Assembly (NCBI GenBank): GCA_041859205.1
Contig: JBHEKU010000294.1
Span: 1-12,033 of the forward strand
DNA length: 12,033 nucleotides
From: JAFDZO01 sp041859205
GTDB taxonomy: Bacteria; Bacteroidota; Ignavibacteria; Tepidaquicellales; Tepidaquicellaceae
Direction: 5' to 3'
Shown here piece by piece: positions 6,131-12,033 of this stretch (position 1 is the stretch's first letter; the number at the start of each line of letters is the position of its first letter). A program made the position numbers and the translations under genes. The notes under the pieces were generated by a model, which did no database searches, was not told where the DNA came from, and worked only from the letters and a program-made list of their open reading frames with translations.

Positions 6131-7029
6131 TATTTAGTCAAAGAAATATTTCCTGCTGATGTAACGCATTTCAAAGCGCTGCCGCCGTTATTCAGTCTTA
6201 CTTTTAATTTAGCCGACATGTTATCTCTATCAACCTTTGCAAAATCCGAATTGATATTTCCAAGCGATGTTGATAAATCTGCATCGGCATCAAAATCCTC
6301 AGGGACTCGTACGTTTATATTCCCTGCTGATGTATTCAGATCGATTCCCATATTTTTCCCTGCATAGGTCAGTTTAATATTACCTCCGGATGTTGATGCA
6401 TCTACTGTTCCGTTCATACCTTCAAGCTCCATATTTCCTCCTGAAGTTGAAACGTTCACATTGCCATTGAAGTAAGTTATTTTTACGTTACCGCCAGAGG
6501 TTGAGCTGTTTATATTTCCCAGCACGTTATCATATTTTAAGTTGCCGCCTGATGTTGTTGCGTTTACATCACCTACAATCTTTGAAAGTTTTATTCCGCC
6601 GCCTGATGTATTGAGCGATACATTCCCGGTAAGGTTTATAACTGAAATTCCGCCGCCGCCTGTAACAACGTCAACGCTGTACCGCTCAGGTACATAAATT
6701 TTAAATTTTGTATTTAGATTGAAGTTCTTTTTATGAGAGAAATCAGACTTCACTTCGCTTTTTACAACTACGCCTTCATAATCACTTTTTGCAGAATATG
6801 TAAAATACTCTTCTGCATTATCGTTACCGAAAACTTCAACTTTTACTTCATCTTTATTCCATGTTTCAATTTTCACGCCGCCGGCATAAGCATTAACTTT
6901 TAGCTTTTTGCCCGGTTCAGTGTTTACATTGAAATTCGCGATTAATTTTCCGTCATCAGTTGCTAAAGAGTCTTTTACAAATAACATAATTACAAAAAGA
7001 GGGATGAAATTTAATAATATAAATCTCAT
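6130..7029 (-). CDS. Exported DUF4097-like repetitive beta-solenoid protein
   Basis: The 299-residue product has a signal peptide (hydrophobic FILLNFIPLFVIMLFV, likely cleavage LA|T after residue 23), so it is periplasmic or surface exposed. Residues 28-120 form an N-terminal beta region (NVNTEPGKKLKVNAYAGGVKI). From about 125 it is a ladder of repeats starting with TSGG/TSAG at 141, 159, 177, 195, 213, 233, 254 and 290. The first four are exactly 18 residues (TSGGN, hydrophobic pair, then GNVN), later ones 20-21. This matches the DUF4097 family, a putative adhesin fold often encoded beside anti-sigma or envelope-stress genes; no such partner is here. The Asn/Gly/Ser/Thr faces and lack of Cys suit an extracellular right-handed solenoid. 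The ATG at 7029 directly begins the signal peptide. It is monocistronic, convergent with the small gene pair, and flanked on both sides by period-7 arrays. The role is unknown; adhesion is only a family label. Confidence 0.85.
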   Translation of the reverse strand: MRFILLNFIPLFVIMLFVKDSLATDDGKLIANFNVNTEPGKKLKVNAYAGGVKIETWNKDEVKVEVFGNDNAEEYFTYSAKSDYEGVVVKSEVKSDFSHKKNFNLNTKFKIYVPERYSVDVVTGGGGISVINLTGNVSLNTSGGGIKLSKIVGDVNATTSGGNLKYDNVLGNINSSTSGGNVKITYFNGNVNVSTSGGNMELEGMNGTVDASTSGGNIKLTYAGKNMGIDLNTSAGNINVRVPEDFDADADLSTSLGNINSDFAKVDRDNMSAKLKVRLNNGGSALKCVTSAGNISLTK

Positions 7030-7170
7030 AAGGATTTTAGTTAAGGTTTAAAAATGTTTTATAAACTTACGAATGCAAACTAAAAAAGTTCAGGTCAATA
7101 CAATAAACCTCCCTATTACTACTAATAGGGAAGATTTTATTGAGTATAAGATTTAATGATGTTATTTTTG

Positions 7171-7247
7171 TGAGTTATGAGCTATGAGTTATGAGTTATG
7201 AGCTATGAGTTATGAGCTATGAGTTATGAGCTATGAGTTATGAGCTA
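7171..7247. repeat. Heptamer tandem array (TGAGYTA), 11 copies
   Basis: Eleven contiguous 7-base units without gaps, alternating TGAGTTA (T) and TGAGCTA (C) in the order T C T T C T C T C T C. The alternation means that much of the array also reads as a 14-base repeat. The C units contain the palindrome TAGCTA across unit edges only partly, and no protein reading frame stays open through it because 7 is not a multiple of 3. It lies 142 bases upstream of the DUF4097-like start and points the opposite way to the ATACTCA array downstream of it. Confidence 0.92.
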
Positions 7248-7266
7248 AAAACAAATTTCATACTGT

Positions 7267-7325
7267 CCCCCTCCTTTATAAGGAGGGGGGCAGGGGGAGG
7301 TCTAAAATGTGACAATAATGTTACT
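7267..7325. repeat. GC-rich palindromic dispersed repeat, copy 1
   Basis: CCCCCTCCTT (7267-7276), loop TAT, AAGGAGGGGG (7280-7289): a perfect 10-bp hairpin in otherwise AT-rich DNA. It is followed by a 33-base tail (7293-7325: GGGGGAGGTCTAAAATGTGA then CAATAATGTTACT) that is identical to the tail of copy 2. The hairpin plus G-rich tail resembles REP-like elements known to be scattered through FCB-group genomes. Confidence 0.8.
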
Positions 7326-7391
7326 ACTGATATAAAACTCAGAATAAAATAATCCGTCAAAAAGCCGTCAATATGAGAGAAAATTCTGAAC

Positions 7392-7482
7392 ACAAGCTTC
7401 CCCCTCCTTACTAAGGAGAGCTTGTCCCGCCAAAGGCGGGAGGGACTGAGGGGGAGGTCTAAAATGTGACAATAATGTTACT
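7392..7482. repeat. GC-rich palindromic dispersed repeat, copy 2, with an extra nested hairpin
   Basis: The same CCCCCTCCTTA start, then a different middle. ACAAGCT (7392-7398) pairs with AGCTTGT (7419-7425) around CTCCTTA (7404-7410) and TAAGGAG (7412-7418); next comes a compact CCCGCC-AAA-GGCGGG hairpin (7426-7440); then the 33-base tail at 7450-7482, identical to copy 1. The extra hairpin is absent from copy 1, so the element is modular. Confidence 0.8.
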
Positions 7483-7525
7483 TTTATCTGTGTCATCATA
7501 TTAATCATATAAATCTGTGTTCCAG

Positions 7526-7545
7526 AATGTGACAATAATGCGACT
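7526..7545. repeat. Partial third copy of the repeat tail
   Basis: AATGTGACAATAATG (7526-7540) is identical to 7306-7320 and 7463-7477, and the next five bases are CGACT against TTACT. It lacks the G-rich and hairpin parts. The core GTGACA-ATAA-TGTTAC of the full copies is a near-palindrome (one mismatch per arm), so it could instead be a protein-binding site. It lies 71 bases before the rarA start. Confidence 0.7.
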
Positions 7546-7615
7546 ATTTCTTAAATCTTAAATCTGAATTCTTAAATGTCTTGATTTCCATATTTATTTA
7601 AGGTACTTTTAAAAT

Positions 7616-8959
7616 ATGGATTTATTTGATAGTGCCCAAAACAGTGAAAATTTCCCCTTAGCAGAGAGGCTCCGCCCTTCTTTAATAGAAGATTACGTCG
7701 GACAGAAGCATCTTATAGGTCCGGGTAAGCCAATACGCATTATGATAGAGAAGAATGACATTTCTTCAATGATTTTATGGGGACCTCCGGGAACGGGTAA
7801 AACTACTCTTGCATTACTTATTTCGTATCTTGTCAATCTTGATTTCAGACAGTTATCTGCCGTGTCATCGGGAGTAAAAGATGTCCGCGCAGTGCTTGAA
7901 GAAGCGGAGAAGAATCTAAAATATTCACGCAAGAAGACGATACTATTTATAGATGAGATTCACAGGTTCAATAAAGCGCAGCAGGACTCGCTCCTGCACA
8001 GCGTAGAGAAAGGCAGCATAATATTAATAGGAGCAACAACGGAGAACCCTTCGTTTGAAGTCATCTCTCCCCTGCTCTCCAGAAGCAGAGTGTATGTGCT
8101 TGAAGAGCTTTCTAAGATTGATTTGATGCAGATGATTGATACTGCACTTACAAAAGATGAATACCTCAGCAAGATGAATATTGAAATCCCTGATAAGGAT
8201 TTTTTGATTAAACTTTCCGGCGGTGACGGAAGACGCTTGCTTAACGGACTTGAACTTGCAGTAAAGCTGACTTATCCCGATGAAAACGGAAAGATAATTC
8301 TTACCAATGAAATTCTTAAAGAGACTTATCAGACTAACTATATAAAATATGATAAGAATGCAGAAGAGCATTACAATGTAATATCAGCTTTTATTAAGAG
8401 CATGCGCGGAAGCGACCCCGATGCTGCTTTATACTGGATGGCAAAGATGCTGAAAGGCGGTGAAGACCCTAAGTTCATCTGCAGAAGAATGGTTATACTT
8501 GCCAGTGAAGATGTCGGCAATGCAGACCCGAATGCGCTTACTATGGCAATGAATTGCTTTAATGCAATCAATGTAATCGGTATGCCTGAAGGAAGAATTA
8601 TCATTGGGCAGACAGCAGTTTATCTTGCATCTGCGCCGAAGAGCAATGCTTCTTACGCTGCTATAGAAAAAGCATTTGAAGATGTAAATAAATATCCCGA
8701 TACGTTGGTACCGCTGCATTTGCGAAACGCTCCTACAAAATTGATGAAGGAACTGAACTACGGAAAAGAGTACAACTATGCGCATAGCTTCGATAATCAT
8801 TTTATAGATGACCAGTATTTACCCGATGAAGTGAAAGATAAAATATATTATATGCCGGGCGAGCTTGGCAAAGAAAAAGAAATAAAGGAGAGGCTTGAAG
8901 CTCTCTGGAAAGATTCAAAACATAAAAATTACAATAAGAGAGATAAGGACGGAAATTGA
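7616..8959 (+). CDS. rarA: Replication-associated recombination protein A (RarA/MgsA AAA+ ATPase)
   Basis: RarA is a cytosolic AAA+ ATPase of the clamp-loader clade (bacterial relative of yeast Mgs1 and human WRNIP1) that acts at stalled replication forks, interacts with SSB and unwinds DNA ends. The 447-residue length is normal for the family. Seen in order: the typical N-terminus PLAERLRPS (14-22) and VGQKHLIG (28-35), Walker A GPPGTGKTT (56-64), Walker B ILFIDEIHRF (109-118), sensor 1 IGATTENPSF (138-147), an arginine-finger region LLSRSRVY (153-160), sensor 2 GGDGRRLLNGLE (about 202-213), then the C-terminal tetramerisation domain with GSDPDAALYWMAKML and CRRMVILASEDVGNADP. The ATG at 7616 gives the standard MDLFD start; no strong Shine-Dalgarno is visible. 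The stop TGA overlaps the TTG start of the downstream transporter, so the two form an operon. Identification is firm. Confidence 0.96.
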   Translation: MDLFDSAQNSENFPLAERLRPSLIEDYVGQKHLIGPGKPIRIMIEKNDISSMILWGPPGTGKTTLALLISYLVNLDFRQLSAVSSGVKDVRAVLEEAEKNLKYSRKKTILFIDEIHRFNKAQQDSLLHSVEKGSIILIGATTENPSFEVISPLLSRSRVYVLEELSKIDLMQMIDTALTKDEYLSKMNIEIPDKDFLIKLSGGDGRRLLNGLELAVKLTYPDENGKIILTNEILKETYQTNYIKYDKNAEEHYNVISAFIKSMRGSDPDAALYWMAKMLKGGEDPKFICRRMVILASEDVGNADPNALTMAMNCFNAINVIGMPEGRIIIGQTAVYLASAPKSNASYAAIEKAFEDVNKYPDTLVPLHLRNAPTKLMKELNYGKEYNYAHSFDNHFIDDQYLPDEVKDKIYYMPGELGKEKEIKERLEALWKDSKHKNYNKRDKDGN

Positions 8960-9846
8960 AGAAATTATTAAAGCATAGGTACACACCGTACTTTATGCTC
9001 GTTTTTTTAGCAGTTGTTTGGGGAAGTTCGTTTTTACTAATAAAAAAAGGACTGGTACAATTTAACCCAATTGAAGTAGCTTCACTCAGAGTTTTTTTCG
9101 CAGCGGTATTTTTACTGCCGATAGCAATGAAAAGAATTGGCAGACTTCCAAAAATTGAGTACATCAAAGTAACATACCTTGGTTTAGTCGGTAACTTTAT
9201 ACCCGCGCTTTTATTTGCAATAGCGCAGACACAAATCACAAGTTCCCTATCGGGAATATTGAATGCACTGAGTCCGTTGTTTACACTTCTCATAGCAAGA
9301 TTATTCTTTAAGCATAAAATTGTACTTGCTCAAACGGTAGGACTGATAATCGGATTTGTAGGTTCGCTGGGTCTTAGCTTTATAAATAAAGACGGCAATC
9401 TTGGAGCAATGAATTTCTACGTTCTCTTTGTAGTAGGAGCAACGTTTTGCTACGCGCTTAACGGCAACTTTATCAAACATAAATTTGATAAGTACACAGC
9501 GCTTACACTTACATCAGTTTCGTTTTTCTTTATAGGATTGATTGCGCTTGCAATAATTATTTACATAGGTCTTCCCGGTAAAATTATCGGACATATAGGA
9601 GAGTATTCAGAGTCACTTATTTCAATAGTACTGCTTGCATTGTTGGGAACTTCTATAGCTCTCTTGATTTATAATAAGCTCATCATGATGACTTCACCGA
9701 TTTTTGCAAGTTCGGTAACGTACCTGGTACCTATCGTTGCTGTATTCTTTGGGCTGCTTGATAACGAACACTTGACGTGGTGGCACATAGGCGGAATGGT
9801 AATGATTATAATAGGTGTTTATATTACAAACAGAGCGAGTAAGTAG
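8956..9846 (+). CDS. EamA/DMT-superfamily drug/metabolite transporter
   Basis: A 296-residue inner-membrane protein of the 10-TMS DMT family (EamA/RhaT-like), which exports amino acids, metabolites or drugs; the substrate cannot be read from sequence. Two EamA repeats are seen: the first about 12-140, beginning LAVVWGSSFLLIKKGL (18-33) with SLRVFFAAVFLLPIA (43-57); the second about 152-292, beginning FYVLFVVGATFCYALNGNF (154-172) and ending in TYLVPIVAVFFGLL (255-268) and GGMVMIIIGVYI (279-290). The TTG start at 8956 overlaps the rarA TGA as TTGA, and an AAGGA at 8945-8949 with 6-base spacing supports it; an internal ATG at 8995 would cut into the first helix. Coupling to rarA is probably housekeeping rather than functional. 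Its TAG is only two bases from the stop of the convergent deaminase gene, leaving no room for a separate terminator. Confidence 0.9.
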   Translation: MKKLLKHRYTPYFMLVFLAVVWGSSFLLIKKGLVQFNPIEVASLRVFFAAVFLLPIAMKRIGRLPKIEYIKVTYLGLVGNFIPALLFAIAQTQITSSLSGILNALSPLFTLLIARLFFKHKIVLAQTVGLIIGFVGSLGLSFINKDGNLGAMNFYVLFVVGATFCYALNGNFIKHKFDKYTALTLTSVSFFFIGLIALAIIIYIGLPGKIIGHIGEYSESLISIVLLALLGTSIALLIYNKLIMMTSPIFASSVTYLVPIVAVFFGLLDNEHLTWWHIGGMVMIIIGVYITNRASK

Positions 9847-9848
9847 AA

Positions 9849-11345
9849 TTATTTTATAGAACTATTCACCCATTTATCCCACTCATCTAAAAAGTATTTC
9901 ATAGCTGTATCTTTTTCTGATTGAGATAATGCAGAGTACACAAGAGAGTTCAATGCTAGCTTCTTTACTTGTCTTAAGTCAAGCTCCCAAGCCATGTATG
10001 CAGTCCAGAAATCATAGCTCAATCCTTTATAATTAAATATCTGCGGGTCATCGGAACTGATTGCAACGGGTATTCCTTTATTGATATATCCCGATGCAGG
10101 ATGCATTCTGAGATTCTGAACATAACCTAAAATCTGATTGCTTAAAGGTGATACTTCAAGACAAATTCCATCCTGCTTTGCAATCTGTTCAAGAGTTGGA
10201 AATCTGAATAAATTCACTCCGTGCCCTATACGTTTCGTTTTAAGTAGAATAGCATCGTATAAATTTAAATCGCTGGGCAATGTGCTTTCGCCATCGTGGA
10301 AATAAAATGGAAGAGATAAGTTATAAACTTTCTCTAATGAATCTTTCTTAAAAAATTCATTGAGGAAATAATCGGTTGTATGCCCTGCATCTTCTTCGCC
10401 GACTAAGTCAAAACCGACTAACAGGTTGGGATATTCTTTTTTAATGGCAAAAGCAGTTTCAATATATTTCATTACTCCGCCGGGTGTGTTGCCTCTCCAC
10501 CCTGCGAAAATTATCTTACTGGTAAAAAGAGGATACTGAACCTGCAATTCAGATATAACTTCACTGTACATTTTTGCAAAATCAAGATAGCTGTATTCTT
10601 TATTTAAATCATAAATACCGTGCATGCCTGACCTGAGTTCGACATGCTGCACATTATCTTTTAAAAGTAATTCCAACGCATTTTTTTTGTACTCTTTGTA
10701 AACAGGGAGGTATTCAATAAGTCCCGACATACGGTCAAAGATTTTTTCAAAATCTTCCCATATAACTGCGCTGCCTTCATCGGCTTCGCTGAATGTTAAA
10801 AGTTTTAAAAGCTTGTTATCAAAATCAGAGTCTTTTTCTCTTAGCTCTTTTATCAATACCCAATTTGCAGGTGCTTTTCCTTTTCCATAAAAATGCAAAG
10901 TGCCATAAGTTTCTTTTCCGTCATCGGAATTATAGAAGTAGCAGTTATCCATGTACGATGCTTTTTTCACAAGCCACTGCGCATCACCCATTGCAGTTGA
11001 GTGAATATGAAGCATTGCTCCTTTAGGCATCTTCTGAAACATTTTGTATATGATTGATGTGTCAATCATATTTCTATACTTATAGAAATAATTAGCAGGA
11101 GGAAATTTTGCGCCTGAGTTCTTTATATACTCACTCTGAAGTTCTTTTAAATAGCTATCAAGCTGCTGCTCTTTTCCATTCAATAAAATATCATATCCGA
11201 GCCGTGTTAAACTATCGGCAGAAAATAAAATACCTCTTGACTTATAATAGTCATCACGGTCATTATTTAAATCGTTGAGATTGATATTTTGAGAAAAAAC
11301 AGATGCAGTAATAAAAAATAAACAAAGAAGTAAGAGAGATTTCAT
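9849..11345 (-). CDS. Secreted adenosine deaminase, ADA2/ADGF-like subfamily
   Basis: Hydrolytic deamination of adenosine or deoxyadenosine to inosine, probably in the periplasm or outside the cell for nucleoside salvage. The 498 residues start with a signal peptide (LLLLCLFFITASVF, cleavage FS|Q near 19). A helical N-terminal extension (about 20-105) precedes the TIM barrel. All metal and catalytic positions are present: H113 and H115 (HIH), G316 region GFDLVGEED (311-319), H350 and E353, H375 in RIGHG (373-376), SPLSN (399-403), and D432-D433 in ISSDDP. Segments such as MPKGAMLHIH, WEDFEKIFDRMSGLIEY, GLSYDFW and the C-terminal SEKDT...DEWDKW closely follow animal ADA2 as I remember it, including a PRB-like insert (about 127-185). 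The insert has only one Cys (C135), so its disulfide is missing, and HAGE is HDGE here. Classical cytosolic Add is about 340 residues without these parts. No neighbour explains it; the start has no Shine-Dalgarno. Confidence 0.9.
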   Translation of the reverse strand: MKSLLLLCLFFITASVFSQNINLNDLNNDRDDYYKSRGILFSADSLTRLGYDILLNGKEQQLDSYLKELQSEYIKNSGAKFPPANYFYKYRNMIDTSIIYKMFQKMPKGAMLHIHSTAMGDAQWLVKKASYMDNCYFYNSDDGKETYGTLHFYGKGKAPANWVLIKELREKDSDFDNKLLKLLTFSEADEGSAVIWEDFEKIFDRMSGLIEYLPVYKEYKKNALELLLKDNVQHVELRSGMHGIYDLNKEYSYLDFAKMYSEVISELQVQYPLFTSKIIFAGWRGNTPGGVMKYIETAFAIKKEYPNLLVGFDLVGEEDAGHTTDYFLNEFFKKDSLEKVYNLSLPFYFHDGESTLPSDLNLYDAILLKTKRIGHGVNLFRFPTLEQIAKQDGICLEVSPLSNQILGYVQNLRMHPASGYINKGIPVAISSDDPQIFNYKGLSYDFWTAYMAWELDLRQVKKLALNSLVYSALSQSEKDTAMKYFLDEWDKWVNSSIK

Positions 11346-11488
11346 GGGGTGTTATAAGTTTCCGATAATTTTAATTGTAAGCCGTAATTTATGAAAATTA
11401 TATCAAAGTTTCTGCATTAATTCTCCCATATAAATACGCTATATTAGATGTTCATATCTAAAAGTTAAATACAAAACAAAGTTTATTA
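11346..11488. other. Divergent promoter region between the deaminase gene and ettA
   Basis: 143 AT-rich bases that must contain both promoters. No consensus Bacteroidota TAnnTTTG box with a TTTG partner, and no operator palindrome, could be assigned on either strand. No Shine-Dalgarno precedes either start. Confidence 0.4.
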
Positions 11489-12033
11489 ATGGCTGATAAT
11501 AAAATAATATTTTCCATGGTGGGAGTTAGCAAAACTTTTCCGCCTCAAAAAAAAGTTTTAAATAATATTTACCTCTCGTTTTTCTACGGAGCGAAGATTG
11601 GAATCATAGGTCTTAACGGTTCAGGAAAATCTACTCTCTTAAAAATAATTGCCGGTATTGAAACCAATTTCATGGGTGAAGTTCACTTCACTAAAAACTA
11701 TAAGATCGGTTATCTTTCACAGGAACCTGAGCTTAATGATACAAAGACTGTAAAAGAAATCGTGATGGAAGGCGTTAGCGAAGTTGCCAATATCCTGAAA
11801 GAATACGAAGAGCTTAACATGAAATTTGCCGAGCCTATGGATGACGATACTATGACTAAACTTATTGAAAGACAAGGCGAGCTTACTGAAATGATAGAGC
11901 ATAAAAACGGATGGGAGCTTGATTCAAAACTGGAGAGAGCTATGGATGCGTTAAGATGCCCGGATGAAGACAGGATTGTCGGAACACTTTCCGGAGGTGA
12001 GAGAAGAAGAGTTGCATTGTGCAGATTGCTTTT
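11489..12033 (+). CDS. ettA: Energy-dependent translational throttle protein EttA (ABC-F), partial 5' part
   Basis: EttA is a soluble ABC-F ATPase that binds the ribosomal E site and tunes the first steps of elongation according to ADP/ATP ratio. The visible 181 residues cover most of the first nucleotide-binding domain: Walker A GLNGSGKST (41-49), Q-loop IGYLSQEPEL (73-82, Q78), the Arm region with charged helices (about 88-150), and the signature LSGGERRRVALCRLL (167-181). The Arm length, the PP-(K/R) N-terminus (FPPQKKVLNN) and VSEVANILKEYEELN match EttA better than Uup or YheS. The window ends before Walker B; the family is about 555 residues, so two thirds is missing. The ATG at 11489 begins the usual EttA terminus; no Shine-Dalgarno is seen. 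It is divergent from the deaminase gene. Confidence 0.95.
   Translation, partial: MADNKIIFSMVGVSKTFPPQKKVLNNIYLSFFYGAKIGIIGLNGSGKSTLLKIIAGIETNFMGEVHFTKNYKIGYLSQEPELNDTKTVKEIVMEGVSEVANILKEYEELNMKFAEPMDDDTMTKLIERQGELTEMIEHKNGWELDSKLERAMDALRCPDEDRIVGTLSGGERRRVALCRLL

Larger units (their letters stand above)
7248..7615. other. Repeat-rich gene-free region upstream of rarA
   Basis: About 370 bases with no ORF of note. It holds two GC-rich palindromic repeat elements, a third partial copy of their tail, two ATCTGTGT octamers (7486-7493 and 7513-7520) and a CTTAAATCT-type low-complexity run (about 7551-7578). The rarA promoter must lie somewhere here, most likely in the last 70 bases, but none could be recognised. 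The region resembles a collection point for small dispersed repeats. Confidence 0.6.

Noticed and set aside
7171..7247. Possible CRISPR array
   Set aside because: The units are contiguous 7-mers without spacers and no cas genes are nearby; it is a simple tandem repeat.
8802..9293. Minus-strand 163-codon open frame across the rarA-transporter junction
   Set aside because: It overlaps two well-supported genes on the other strand, has no domain pattern, and reads like a shadow of their codon usage. The other antisense frames inside rarA, the rhodanese gene, merR and ettA were dropped for the same reason.
10793..11026. Plus-strand 77-codon frame inside the deaminase gene
   Set aside because: It is antisense to a strongly conserved enzyme and has no supporting motif.

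Overview
The window is AT-rich bacterial chromosome of the Bacteroidota/FCB type, perhaps an Ignavibacteria-like lineage. This rests on indirect signs. Three of four predicted secreted proteins have glutamine right after the signal-peptide cleavage site (the 'Q-rule' of Bacteroidota). Few genes have strong Shine-Dalgarno sites. The MerR-type regulator is the short kind common in that group. The intergenic DNA is full of short-period and GC-rich palindromic repeats of the sort scattered through such genomes. No rRNA or tRNA gene, phage, transposase or CRISPR array was seen.

Left part (1-4242): a minus-strand cytochrome bd oxidase operon reads cydA, then a secreted Ig-like protein of unknown function, then cydB (cut by the window edge). 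The middle gene overlaps the cydA stop by one base, has the best ribosome binding site in the window, and is much more AT-rich than its neighbours. Divergent from cydA is an exported protein with three rhodanese domains, of which only the first keeps a catalytic cysteine. Together they suggest an envelope-located low-oxygen respiration and sulfur or cyanide handling locus, but the link is inferred from position only.

Middle part (4243-7615): a short MerR-type DNA-binding protein, a long decayed inverted repeat, two small unrecognised genes that look related to each other, a clear intrinsic terminator, and a minus-strand exported DUF4097-like beta-solenoid protein built of 18-residue repeats. 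Arrays of 7-base repeats lie on both sides of the solenoid gene. Between it and rarA is about 370 bp with no gene that holds two palindromic GC-rich repeat elements sharing an exact 33-base end, plus a third partial copy of that end.

Right part (7616-12033): rarA (replication-associated AAA+ ATPase) is translationally coupled to an EamA/DMT-family exporter. Convergent with them, with only two bases between stop codons, is a secreted adenosine deaminase that resembles the animal ADA2/ADGF subfamily rather than the usual cytosolic bacterial Add. Divergent from that is the start of ettA, an ABC-F translation factor, cut by the right edge.

Most genes are ordinary housekeeping or envelope genes. 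The parts most worth a second look are the extra gene inside the cyd operon, the ADA2-like enzyme, the pair of small related genes, and the dense repeat landscape around 6050-7545. I see no clear case for a wholly new multi-gene system.
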